Assembly (NCBI GenBank): GCA_025360015.1
Contig: JANYCZ010000060.1
Coordinates: forward strand, 1 to 32,435
Direction of reading: 5' to 3'
Length of the DNA: 32,435 nucleotides
Source: Verrucomicrobiota bacterium
GTDB taxonomy: Bacteria; Verrucomicrobiota; Verrucomicrobiia; Verrucomicrobiales; Verrucomicrobiaceae
The notes under the pieces are model-generated. The model made no database searches and was not told the DNA's origin. It saw nothing but the letters and a program-made list of their open reading frames with translations. This document shows positions 15,849-24,049 of this stretch, one piece after another. Each line of letters opens with the position of its first letter. The stretch's first letter is position 1. The translations under genes were made by a program, and so were the position numbers.

Positions 15849-18800
15849 TTAGCGTTGATTGAGGATGGCTTCGGCCGCATCGACGGCTTCGCGGAAGGCT
15901 TTGCGCTTTTTGTCGAGCGCATTGGGGATGGCCTGCTGAATCTGGCGCAGGCCTTCGTCAAGCGCAGCCTGCAACTGGTCACGCTTGGCCCTGTGCAAAA
16001 ACTCGCCGCCGAGCTTGGAACGGACGACTTGCTCCAGTTGATAGGCTTTGGCAGGCTCACCTGTCTGGGTGAGTTCATCTTCATTGGCGGCCAGCAGCAC
16101 GGGATCCTGCTCACGGCCGCGCTCATCGGTGGCGACGAGGTAAAGTGAATGCAGTCCTGTGTCCGGATCATCCATGGTTTTGACGCAGCTCATCGCCTTG
16201 CCAAGGATCAGCCAGGTTAGCAGCCCCTTGCGAACGGTGTCCCCTTCCGGCAGAAACACCGGCGGCCAGACGTCGCCATCCTCGGTATGAACCTCCACCT
16301 TGGCGCGAGGGAATTTGGAGAGGCGCTCCTTGTATTTGTCCCGCAGCACCGCCATGTGCTTGGCATAGCGGAGGGGAAACAGATTGCGGATGCCCACCAT
16401 AGTGATCTCCGTGCTCTTGGGATTTTCAAAGAAGCTGGGAGTGAAGGAGCAGGCGGACTTGAAGGCTTCAATGAGCTCGTCTCTGAAGCCGGGGTGCTCG
16501 GCGCCCTGCGGCACCAAGATGGCAAACTGCGAAACGGTGGAGGGTGGCGAGGCTCCAGGGCCGATGCGCTTTTCTTCCATGTGATCCATGCGCAGGTAAT
16601 TGCCCGCACTGGTGACGAGCTGACGGATGTAGTCGTTCAACTGGAGCGGATTGCCCGAGAAGGAGCGGTAGAGCGTGTCCACCATGTTGGCCCCGAGGGT
16701 GCGCTGCAGGCTGGGCTCCGCAGCCAGCAGGTTGTTGTGGGCTTTCACGGTCTGTTCGTCGCAGACGCCTTCAAGCAGGTCGATGAGAACGCCGCGCATC
16801 ATTCTCTGCCGGAAGGTGGAGAAGTCAGCGCGCTCGCCAAGGCGCTCGACGATGGCATCGCGGACGGCCTTGGTCTGAGAGCGCTGCACTTCTTCATCAC
16901 GCACGAGGCGCTGCACGAAACTGCGCACCGCTTTAGGATCATACATTTTGACCACCTGCTCGCGTAGATCCGGGGCATATGACTCCTGACAACGGGCTTC
17001 AATGCGTTCGATCAGTCCTTCAAACCGGTTCTCAGAAGACGAGCTGCTGTCTCCTTTGACGAGTTCTGCGAGTGCCGAGGTGTTAAGCTGCACGGTGTTG
17101 AGCAGATCCGCGATTTCTTCGAGCGCCTGCACCAGGAGCTTGCGGGCATAAGTCCAGGCCTCAACGCGGTGGCGCGCGGCATAGAAATCTTTGAAGCATT
17201 CGGCCTGCGCCTGAATGATGTTTTTGCGTTTGCCGAAGAGGCCGGACAGCGGCCCGATCTTGGCCCAGGTGACATTGTTCTCGCGGATTTTGGAGGCGAG
17301 TTCGGAACGGGTTTTGCCGTCTTCCACCATGGCGCGGAACTTGGCGATGTGGCGGTCGCAGAGGGAGAGTCTTTCTTCGAGATGAGAGCGCAGCTCCGCG
17401 AGCATCCTGCCGATGTCGAACATGGACCACTCACCGCTGACCCAGCGTGTCCACAGGTCGCCTTCCAGAAGGCGGCGAATTTCACGGGCCTGATCCCGAG
17501 TGTCGCCCTCCTTGACGCGGTAGAAATCCACCACGCCTTTGCCGCGCCAGTTCGAGGTGAAGTGATTTTCCACCAACTGGGAGAGCTTGGCCATCCACAC
17601 GCCTTCCTCGGCTTTCATGGCGACCTGGAGGAAGCCATTGACGGCGGCCTTCCATTCGTCTTCGACCCGGCTCCATTTGTCCAGCTCCTCCGCAGGCAGG
17701 ATGCCGCGCTCCAGACAGAGATACACATCGGCCACACGCCAGCGCTCATGGTTGCGGACATCGGCGACGTACTGGGCAAACGCCTCGTTTTTTGGCGAGT
17801 CCAGATAGCCCTGGGTGGCGGACCAGTTGTTGAACTGGAGCTGAAGCGCCGCCTGCCGGGCGAAGCTGTAGGTGATGAATTCGCGAATTTCCTCCTCGGG
17901 AATGATCAGGCGTTTAATGCCGAAAGTAAGGAAGCGTTTGGAGCGCTGGGGGATGTTGGCGCCCGGCATGCTTTCCGGACTGCCGTCGCCGTTCTCAGCA
18001 TTCTCCGTCCGGCGCAGGGTGTCCGCCCATGGCGTGGCCTGAGCGACGACGATTTTTTGGAACAGAAAGCTGGCGACCAGTGAGGAAATTTCGTCGCGTG
18101 CGAGATTCAGGATGCGGCCGTTTTCATTTTCGTTGCTGAAAACATAGGCCCCGTTGAAGGCGGAAACCGGATTGCCAGAAGCATCTTTGAATGGCACGCG
18201 GCCCGTGCCTTCCGCCAGATCATGCGGCAGGTAGGCACCGACGGAGAGCGCATTGAGTTCAGTGAGCGCACCATAGCCATTGGCATGGTAGTTGCCGGTA
18301 TCCCAGTTGGCCGGCGGCTGCTCCTCGGGGACGAGGGTGTAAAGCACCACGCGGTGAGCGTCGTCCGGGTAGAGGCGACGAATCTGGGTCACCACATCAA
18401 TGATGGAGCCGCTGCCCGTGCCGCCGGCAAGTCCGGCGCAGACATGGAAGGTCAGACTGTTCTGGCCGCTTTTGCGGCGCAGGTCGTCCACCTGGTTTTT
18501 GAGTTTGCTGATGAACCCTTCTCCCGAGTCATTGGCCTTGCAGGCGAAGAGGAAGCGCCCGAGGCGGCGCTTCTGCCCGCCGAGGGCCTCGCCCACATTG
18601 GCACCCAGAATATCACGCCAAACCGTGCGGTCACCGATCCATGGCGAGATGTTGGGGTAGGCCCCTAGATTTTCGAGCACTCCCATCAAATTGGCACCTG
18701 TGATCAGCAACTGGCTGGCCTTCCCTAGTTGCACGGTGTCTCCCGGAACTTTCCATGAAACATGATTGGGGTTCATCAGCGCCGCGTCACTGTCCACATA

Positions 18801-18971
18801 CAGGTAGCCAAGCTTTACCGGATGGGCGGACTCGATGATCTTCCCACCGTCATCCTTCTGGCGCACGATGGGATCCTTGGTGCGATATTCCTCATAGATG
18901 AGCCGGCGCAGGGCACGGATGATTTTGCCGCCGGTGCCGCCAAGGCCGATGATGAGGTGATTCTGGTTCAT
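15849..18971 (-). CDS. Tubulin/FtsZ-like GTPase family protein (Tubulin_2 type)
   Basis: The 1040-residue protein has an N-terminal tubulin-like nucleotide-binding fold: GLGGTGGKIIRAL at 9-21 and the tubulin signature loop GLAGGTGSGS at 180-189, matching the G-G-T-G-S-G phosphate loop of tubulin and FtsZ. Further family-like features are CKANDSGEGFI and VVLYTLVPEE. It is far longer than FtsZ; residues ~380-1040 are mostly helical and charged and lack a transmembrane segment. Such large tubulin-like proteins (Pfam Tubulin_2) have been linked to VWA proteins and membrane remodelling. Here it lies between two membrane-protein genes in one operon (46 bp after the upstream gene, 11 bp before the next) and is divergent from a long envelope operon with a VWA gene. 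Polymerisation and GTP hydrolysis are inferred from the fold. Confidence 0.9.
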   Translation of the reverse strand: MNQNHLIIGLGGTGGKIIRALRRLIYEEYRTKDPIVRQKDDGGKIIESAHPVKLGYLYVDSDAALMNPNHVSWKVPGDTVQLGKASQLLITGANLMGVLENLGAYPNISPWIGDRTVWRDILGANVGEALGGQKRRLGRFLFACKANDSGEGFISKLKNQVDDLRRKSGQNSLTFHVCAGLAGGTGSGSIIDVVTQIRRLYPDDAHRVVLYTLVPEEQPPANWDTGNYHANGYGALTELNALSVGAYLPHDLAEGTGRVPFKDASGNPVSAFNGAYVFSNENENGRILNLARDEISSLVASFLFQKIVVAQATPWADTLRRTENAENGDGSPESMPGANIPQRSKRFLTFGIKRLIIPEEEIREFITYSFARQAALQLQFNNWSATQGYLDSPKNEAFAQYVADVRNHERWRVADVYLCLERGILPAEELDKWSRVEDEWKAAVNGFLQVAMKAEEGVWMAKLSQLVENHFTSNWRGKGVVDFYRVKEGDTRDQAREIRRLLEGDLWTRWVSGEWSMFDIGRMLAELRSHLEERLSLCDRHIAKFRAMVEDGKTRSELASKIRENNVTWAKIGPLSGLFGKRKNIIQAQAECFKDFYAARHRVEAWTYARKLLVQALEEIADLLNTVQLNTSALAELVKGDSSSSSENRFEGLIERIEARCQESYAPDLREQVVKMYDPKAVRSFVQRLVRDEEVQRSQTKAVRDAIVERLGERADFSTFRQRMMRGVLIDLLEGVCDEQTVKAHNNLLAAEPSLQRTLGANMVDTLYRSFSGNPLQLNDYIRQLVTSAGNYLRMDHMEEKRIGPGASPPSTVSQFAILVPQGAEHPGFRDELIEAFKSACSFTPSFFENPKSTEITMVGIRNLFPLRYAKHMAVLRDKYKERLSKFPRAKVEVHTEDGDVWPPVFLPEGDTVRKGLLTWLILGKAMSCVKTMDDPDTGLHSLYLVATDERGREQDPVLLAANEDELTQTGEPAKAYQLEQVVRSKLGGEFLHRAKRDQLQAALDEGLRQIQQAIPNALDKKRKAFREAVDAAEAILNQR

Positions 18972-19017
18972 AGGTGTGAGATGAAAAAGGTGAGGATTTG
19001 GATAACGCGGACTGGTT

Positions 19018-19791
19018 TCAGGTGCGGGCCTTCAAATCGCGGTAGGCCGCCCAGCCCACCAAGCCAAAGGCCAGCAACTGGCCCGCCACGAAAATGCCCA
19101 CCAGCATGAAACGAAACACTTTCACCACGCGGGGCAGATGCACCCGGAGCCCGGCTTTGACCTCGGCCGCCACCAGGGAGATGCCCTTGGTGGCAGGATA
19201 GGTCTTACCCTGTGTGGCAAAGTAGTCGGTGATGTCTTTTTTCAGCACTTCCGCAGGCACTTCCGAGCGCGCCTGAATGATGCTGCTGAGACAGGGGCGG
19301 CTGGAGGCGAAGTGCGCGGCGGCGGAACGTGCGTAGGTTCTGGCGCATTCAAACTGCGCGCGCTCGCTGGTGGCAGGAATGGAACCGCCCACTGGTGGTG
19401 CCGGATAGTTGGTGAAATCTTCAATCCCCAGTGCCTTGACCTTGTCATAAGCGACATTGAACGTCTTCGAGGCCCACAGCCGGTCCCATTTGAGCTGCTC
19501 CTCCCAGATGCGCACGGAGACCTCGGAGGCCTCCTGCGCATGCCGCAGCGCCACAAAACAGACGGTGGCAGCCAGCGTCATCAGCGCTGCCACGGCGCAG
19601 AAAATGTGGTGCAGGGAGGCCACGCGGAAGCTCTTGTTCCAGAGGCGTGAGTAGATGCTGCACACCCACCAGCACAGCACGGCAAGAATGACGCCGCCGA
19701 CGCAAACTCCCACCAGCATGGCGCGTTCGCTGGCAGCAAAAATGGCCAAAGCAGCTCCGAGCAGGGCAAGAAAATCTTGGAAATAGGTCAT
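19018..19791 (-). CDS. Multi-pass inner-membrane protein of the tubulin operon
   Basis: Starting at the ATG at 19791 the product has 257 residues: hydrophobic segments at ~6-20, 24-47 and 58-82, a soluble domain of ~140 residues (~84-220), and a last helix at ~225-250. The soluble domain contains WEEQLKWDRLWASKTFNVAYDKV and two cysteines; with an even helix count its side is uncertain. An upstream ATG at 19839 adds 16 residues; I prefer 19791 because the first helix follows directly. It is the first gene of the minus-strand operon and precedes the tubulin-like gene by 46 bp. I know no family for it. It could anchor the tubulin-like protein at the membrane, but this is inferred from position only. 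Confidence 0.8.
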   Translation of the reverse strand: MTYFQDFLALLGAALAIFAASERAMLVGVCVGGVILAVLCWWVCSIYSRLWNKSFRVASLHHIFCAVAALMTLAATVCFVALRHAQEASEVSVRIWEEQLKWDRLWASKTFNVAYDKVKALGIEDFTNYPAPPVGGSIPATSERAQFECARTYARSAAAHFASSRPCLSSIIQARSEVPAEVLKKDITDYFATQGKTYPATKGISLVAAEVKAGLRVHLPRVVKVFRFMLVGIFVAGQLLAFGLVGWAAYRDLKART

Positions 19792-20005
19792 GCTACGGAG
19801 AACTGCGTTTTCAGCGACGCACCGCCAGAGGGCGCGCATTTGAAATCGGCATAATAATTCATGTGACTAACTCAAGCACTCCACATGTGGCAAGATAAAA
19901 TTTGGAAAAGACTTGCCTAAATGCACGTTTTTGCTCATAGATCCTTAGTACTCGTACTCAGCTTTTTGTGTTTTTTCGTACTAGATCATTTTCTACCTAT
20001 TGGCC
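19792..20005. promoter_or_regulatory. Divergent control region of the two tubulin-cluster operons
   Basis: About 210 AT-rich bases separate the two operons. They contain an inverted repeat CATGTG (19860-19865) / CACATG (19882-19887) with 16 bp between the arms, and another, TAGTAC (19946-19951) / GTACTA (19978-19983), with an extra GTACT in between. A weak plus-strand promoter is possible at TTGCCT-N17-CATAGA (around 19913-19941). The inverted repeats could be operators that co-regulate both operons. Confidence 0.4.
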
Positions 20006-20725
20006 ATGAACATTCCCACAAATATCAAACAACGTCTGCAATTCAATCTTGTGCTGGTTGCGGCGGTCTGCCATTGCATGGTTTCGTGCGTCTCCACCGG
20101 CACGGGCAAGAAGATCAAAAACGGGCAAATGAATCAGGATTTGGAGGCACGTGTTTTACGTGAAACAGGTCTCTCTGGCGGAGTGATCGGTGGAGTACTT
20201 GGAGGTATTGGAGGATTTGGCCTGGGCGTATTGGTGATTGCCCTGGATCAAGCGGCTGGAGGGCACATGTCCGATCAACAAAGAACGGGTCTCTTGATCG
20301 GCACCACGACTCTCGGCGCAGGTCTGGGAGCCAAATACGGTGTGCAGAAAGGACGGCAGCAAGGCCAGAAACTCACTCAAGCAGCCCAGCAGAAAAAAAG
20401 TCTCTCTGAACTTGTCTCGGGTGCCAGGCAGTACAACTCGAAGCTCGAACAGCAAAACGACAATCTGCGGAGCCGCATAGCCACTGCCAAAAGGGCCAAG
20501 GATAAAAAGCAGCTTGCCGTCTTGAAAGGCGAGGCCAGCAGCAATTTGAAGGAGGTCAATTCCAGGCTTGGCGAGCGCCAGCATGCGGTGGGGAAACTTG
20601 GGAAGACAGATCCTGCCGCCAGCAGCAATTACGCCCGGACAATGCCCAAGCTGCAGCAGGAGAAAACCAAGCTGGAGTCATCGATTCGTGACATCGCCTC
20701 CACAGAAAGTTCCATCAGCCTTTAA
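20006..20725 (+). CDS. Lipoprotein with glycine zipper and coiled coil
   Basis: Starting at the ATG at 20006 (a TTG two codons earlier is the alternative), the product has 239 residues. A hydrophobic signal ends in a lipobox-like MVSC, giving a predicted lipidated Cys at ~29. A glycine-zipper stretch (GGVIGGVLGGIGGFGLGVL) at ~58-76 could insert into or pack against a membrane, and a second glycine-rich stretch follows near residue 100. From ~130 the sequence is a charged coiled coil (YNSKLEQQNDNLRSRIATAK). Gly-zipper lipoproteins of this build occur in bacterial envelopes. It is the first gene of the plus-strand operon, 20 bp before the next lipoprotein gene. The function is unknown; a structural or membrane-spacing role is inferred. 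Confidence 0.82.
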   Translation: MNIPTNIKQRLQFNLVLVAAVCHCMVSCVSTGTGKKIKNGQMNQDLEARVLRETGLSGGVIGGVLGGIGGFGLGVLVIALDQAAGGHMSDQQRTGLLIGTTTLGAGLGAKYGVQKGRQQGQKLTQAAQQKKSLSELVSGARQYNSKLEQQNDNLRSRIATAKRAKDKKQLAVLKGEASSNLKEVNSRLGERQHAVGKLGKTDPAASSNYARTMPKLQQEKTKLESSIRDIASTESSISL

Positions 20726-20745
20726 CCTCATCTGCTTCCCTGTTC

Positions 20746-21066
20746 ATGAAACGTCCGCTCATCCTCCTGCTCACCGGCCTGGCTCCGGCTTTCTTGTCAT
20801 CTTGCATGAGCGCCGGTGGCCTTGCTGTCGGCCTGGATCGGGAAAGTCAATTCCTCCGTGGCGATCTCGATGCGGAAACCCGAAAGACCGATCACCAACT
20901 TGCTGATCGCAGGATGCTGCAGTCGCGGCTGGGCTCTGCGCAAGACCGGGAGGCAGAACTTAGGACCGGAGGTGTGACACCCGGCGAGGAACCCGAACTA
21001 AACAAGATCCAACAGGACATCGCCAGCCTCAAGAAGCAACTCTCCGCTCTGGCCGCCGCAGGTTAG
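20746..21066 (+). CDS. Small coiled-coil lipoprotein
   Basis: The protein has 106 residues. A short signal peptide ends in LSSC, a canonical lipobox, so lipidation at C20 is expected. The mature part is charged and helical (RESQFLRGDLDAETRKTD, then NKIQQDIASLKKQLSALAAA), with heptad-like leucines, so a coiled coil is likely. It lies 20 bp after the glycine-zipper lipoprotein and 25 bp before the next gene. The two lipoproteins may bind each other through their coiled coils, but nothing in the sequence proves this. I recognise no named family. Confidence 0.8.
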   Translation: MKRPLILLLTGLAPAFLSSCMSAGGLAVGLDRESQFLRGDLDAETRKTDHQLADRRMLQSRLGSAQDREAELRTGGVTPGEEPELNKIQQDIASLKKQLSALAAAG

Positions 21067-21091
21067 CCAAGTATTCAAACGAGGATCATGC

Positions 21092-21817
21092 ATGAGCGAC
21101 TACTTACTTGATGCCACCTTTGTCAGCGCGTCTCCTGAGAAGCCGTGGCGGCTCCAGGCGCGTGTGTCGTGGATTCTCATGGCCGTGGTGGGCTTGATTG
21201 CCATCCTGCCTTTCTTTGGTTTTGCGGCGTGGCTGATCGCGGGGCCCATGATGCTGACCTCGTTCATCATGATCGTGATGGTGTTTTCAAAAGGCGGCGT
21301 GCGGCATGGGCTGGCGCTGCTGGCCTGCCAACTGGTGGTGATGCCGGTGGTGATTTTCCTGGGGCCGTTCGTCTCCTCCGCACTGGGGCTGACGGGTGCC
21401 GTCGGAGCGGCGGCGGCGACTGCGGCCACAGTGGATGCACTGAACTCCCCCCGCCCGCCGCAGAGGAGCGCCCCTGCCGATGAGAGCCCTGCGCCACGCG
21501 CAGTGCCGATCGGCCCCGTGGAGCCGCTGCCGGGCAGCCCGCCCATGCAACTGCCGACGGAACTGGTGGAGCTGAAGAATAAAATTCAGACGCATCAGCC
21601 GCTGCTGTTTGGCCTCAAAAAGGCGGGAGCGGCGAAAGAAGCCATCAGCGGCTACCTGGTGACTGACGAACGTGCTGACCTGACGGCGCGAAAGGCCGTG
21701 CAGCAGGAAAATGTGTGGCGGGAGCAGGTTTTCAAACGGATCGCGGCATTGACAAATCAGCAGCCGGAAGCGGTGGCGGCGGAGTTTGCGCGGCTGGCCA
21801 CCAGTGTTTCACCCTGA
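21092..21817 (+). CDS. Multi-pass membrane protein with C-terminal soluble domain
   Basis: The protein has 241 residues with three hydrophobic segments at about 27-46, 47-67 and 72-98, followed by an Ala-rich stretch and a Pro-rich linker (~117-150). A soluble helical domain of ~85 residues ends the protein (MQLPTELVELKNKIQTHQPL, later AAEFARLA). This is one of the few genes in the window with a fair Shine-Dalgarno sequence (CGAGGA, about 10 bp before the ATG). It is 25 bp after the lipoprotein gene and 9 bp before the zinc-ribbon/ankyrin gene. No known family; its linker-plus-domain build suggests that it displays a binding domain at the membrane. Confidence 0.8.
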   Translation: MSDYLLDATFVSASPEKPWRLQARVSWILMAVVGLIAILPFFGFAAWLIAGPMMLTSFIMIVMVFSKGGVRHGLALLACQLVVMPVVIFLGPFVSSALGLTGAVGAAAATAATVDALNSPRPPQRSAPADESPAPRAVPIGPVEPLPGSPPMQLPTELVELKNKIQTHQPLLFGLKKAGAAKEAISGYLVTDERADLTARKAVQQENVWREQVFKRIAALTNQQPEAVAAEFARLATSVSP

Positions 21818-21826
21818 GCTACCGGA

Positions 21827-22729
21827 ATGTCGCGCCTAGTCTTCATCTGCGTGAATTTTGGCCGCTGCCCGGCTGCGGACAATCCTCGTGAGCACGCGAT
21901 GCCGTCAGCCGCCGCGTGCCCTCTCTGCGGGGAGCCGATGGTGAGGGCTGCGGGTCCTGGTCTGGGGATCAAGACGTGGCTGGCAATCGGTGCGCTGGTA
22001 CTGACTTCCGCCAGCATCATCACAGTGGCGATGGCTAGCCGTCGTGATTTGTCAGCGCGCCAGGCCGGCGCTGCGGCCGAAGGCTTTAGCGCTGGGCAGA
22101 TCGTGAATGGGTCTGCGTCAAGTCGCGGGGCTGCGCTGACGACGCGCTATTTTACGACGCCTCTCAGTGATCTGATGCAGGCGGCGTCCAAGGGTGACAC
22201 GGCAGCGGTCAGGCAGATGCTGCGTGCTATGCCTGATTTAATCCGGGTCAAGGGACGCGGTGGCATCAATCTGGCGCATCTGGCTTTGCTGCAGAACGAC
22301 CTCACGGCGTTTGCCACACTGCTGGCTGCGGGGGTGGACGCGCATGCGCCGGCTGAGAATGGCATCTCGCCGCTCATGGCGGCGGCGATGCTGCCGGATG
22401 CCCGCTTCCTGCGGGTGGCGCTGAAGGGGCGCGCACCGCTGGCGCAGAAGGACCTCTTTGGGCGGACGGCGCTGCATCTGGCGGTGCAGCAGCGGCAGGT
22501 GGAAAACGTGCGCCTGCTGCTGGAGGCTGGCAGCGACCCCAATGGGGCGGACAGCCGGGGCGGCACGCCGTGGCTGGCTGCCTTTCAAGGCCGACGGCCC
22601 ATGCCGGAGATCGTGCTGCTGCTGCGCCAGCATGGCGCCGACAACAACCGCGCAGACCAGTCCGGCCTGAAGGCCCAGGACTACGCCATGGCCTTTGGCG
22701 AGGCGCGCATCATGTCGCTGATCCGATGA
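21827..22729 (+). CDS. Zinc-ribbon / transmembrane / ankyrin-repeat protein
   Basis: The protein has 300 residues in three parts. Residues 1-38 are a Cys-rich ribbon (C8, C14, C31, C34: CVNFGRCPAAD ... CPLCGEP). A transmembrane helix lies at ~48-70. Residues ~116-300 are about five ankyrin repeats, of which DLFGRTALHLAVQQRQVENV followed by RLLLEAGSDPNGAD is the clearest. With the ribbon inside the cell, the ankyrin domain would be in the periplasm. The N-terminal module matches that of the small protein at 15529-15837 in the divergent operon. The stop codon overlaps the next gene's start by 4 bp (ATGA), so it is coupled to the lipase. Ankyrin repeats next to a toxic-type enzyme often act as binding or inhibitory partner; here this is a guess. 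Confidence 0.86.
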   Translation: MSRLVFICVNFGRCPAADNPREHAMPSAAACPLCGEPMVRAAGPGLGIKTWLAIGALVLTSASIITVAMASRRDLSARQAGAAAEGFSAGQIVNGSASSRGAALTTRYFTTPLSDLMQAASKGDTAAVRQMLRAMPDLIRVKGRGGINLAHLALLQNDLTAFATLLAAGVDAHAPAENGISPLMAAAMLPDARFLRVALKGRAPLAQKDLFGRTALHLAVQQRQVENVRLLLEAGSDPNGADSRGGTPWLAAFQGRRPMPEIVLLLRQHGADNNRADQSGLKAQDYAMAFGEARIMSLIR

Positions 22730-24024
22730 ATACTCGGCGCCATCATCTCATCGTTTTTTTGCTGGCTCTCCTCTGTCCGGTGATGGATGCGGAACCCGCG
22801 GTGATGGATGGGGCGCAGGCGAAGCGTCTGCTCGATCCGGCGCTCATGTGCCTGGCGATTTACACGGACACCGAGGTCACTGGCTGGGATGGCCCGCAAT
22901 TTGAAATGGGAGGCTTTGATTTCCATGAGGGGCCCGGAGGACTTCATGCGGGTGTCTATCATCGCGCAGCAGATCAGCCACATGGCAGTGCACGTCTGCT
23001 CCTGGCCTATCGCGGCACCGAGCCTGGTGCGCGGGACGACTGGATGACCGACCTGACAAATTTTTTTGGCCTCGCTCCGGACGCCTATCTTGAGGCGGTG
23101 AAGTGGGCGCAGGCGGCCCGCTGCAAAGCGCAGCAGACCGGCGTGCAGGACATGGCCCTCACCGGACATTCGCTCGGCGGAGGGCTGGCCTGTTTTGCCG
23201 CGCTGGAGCTGGGCCTGCCGGCCTGCGGTTTCGGCTCTGCCGCGCTGGGGGAAGGACTGCAGAAGATTTTAAAAACGGACGTGCCGGAAAACCTCGCGCA
23301 TGCGGACGGCCTGGTCACACATGCGTTCATGCGGGATGATCCGGTGCCGCCGCTGACGGCGCTCAGCGGGAAGCACCCCGGGGTGGTGCCCCTGCCCTTG
23401 CTGGCTCCGCGCCAGGACTATGCGCGGCTGCGCAGCCCTGCGGAAAAAGCCGCCTTCTGGGCGGTGGCAGGTCTGCTCACGCACAAGTGGGTGGGCGCTA
23501 CCAAGCGGACGTTGCAGGAGCATGTCGCAGAGTCCCATGGCATTGATTTTTACATCGCGGCCCTTGCGGCGTTGATCGCTCCTCCGGGGCGGTTTGATCC
23601 CTGCGGCCAATGGTCCTCCCAGGGCTCGTTCTTTGATCTCACCAGTGCGCACACGCAGTTCCTGCTCAGTCAAAACGGGCGTCTGCGCCTGCTCAATGAA
23701 ATCACTGTGCTGAACAAATATCATCGCAGTCTTTCTGACGCTGGCGACTGGGATTTTCAGCAACCGCTGCTCACCATGCGGATTCGCGGGCTGGGCGTGC
23801 TGACCTATGAACTGGTGGCAGGCGAGGGCGAACAAATCACCCAGTGGAAACGCGTCAAGATGACTCCCGACACCAGCAAGATCGAAGCCGCAACCATGGA
23901 GCAGCCGCGCAAGGCCGCGAGCATCACCGCAGGGCTCATGGCCGCCGTCATGAAAACGATGGAGGGCAAGACGGTCATGTGGCGGCGTGTCCCGGCTGCC
24001 GAAATGCTCGAACCCGCCCGATAA
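22726..24024 (+). CDS. Secreted class 3 lipase-like alpha/beta hydrolase
   Basis: This 432-residue protein begins with a signal peptide (HLIVFLLALLCPVMDAEP, cleaved near residue 22). The lipase_3 core has the nucleophile elbow GHSLGGG with S149, a likely Asp at 204/205 (FMRDDPVPPL) and His at 271 (ESHGIDFYIAAL). An AYRGTEP segment at 94-100 supplies the usual oxyanion region. Such enzymes hydrolyse lipid esters; here the site would be the periplasm or outside. A C-terminal ~130-residue extension has no recognised domain. The ATG overlaps the upstream ankyrin gene (ATGA), and the VWA gene follows after 25 bp. In an operon of envelope proteins it could act on membrane lipids, either in remodelling or as an effector. 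Substrate unknown. Confidence 0.9.
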   Translation: MNTRRHHLIVFLLALLCPVMDAEPAVMDGAQAKRLLDPALMCLAIYTDTEVTGWDGPQFEMGGFDFHEGPGGLHAGVYHRAADQPHGSARLLLAYRGTEPGARDDWMTDLTNFFGLAPDAYLEAVKWAQAARCKAQQTGVQDMALTGHSLGGGLACFAALELGLPACGFGSAALGEGLQKILKTDVPENLAHADGLVTHAFMRDDPVPPLTALSGKHPGVVPLPLLAPRQDYARLRSPAEKAAFWAVAGLLTHKWVGATKRTLQEHVAESHGIDFYIAALAALIAPPGRFDPCGQWSSQGSFFDLTSAHTQFLLSQNGRLRLLNEITVLNKYHRSLSDAGDWDFQQPLLTMRIRGLGVLTYELVAGEGEQITQWKRVKMTPDTSKIEAATMEQPRKAASITAGLMAAVMKTMEGKTVMWRRVPAAEMLEPAR

Positions 24025-24049
24025 CATTCAGTCCGCCCCTACCCCCCTT

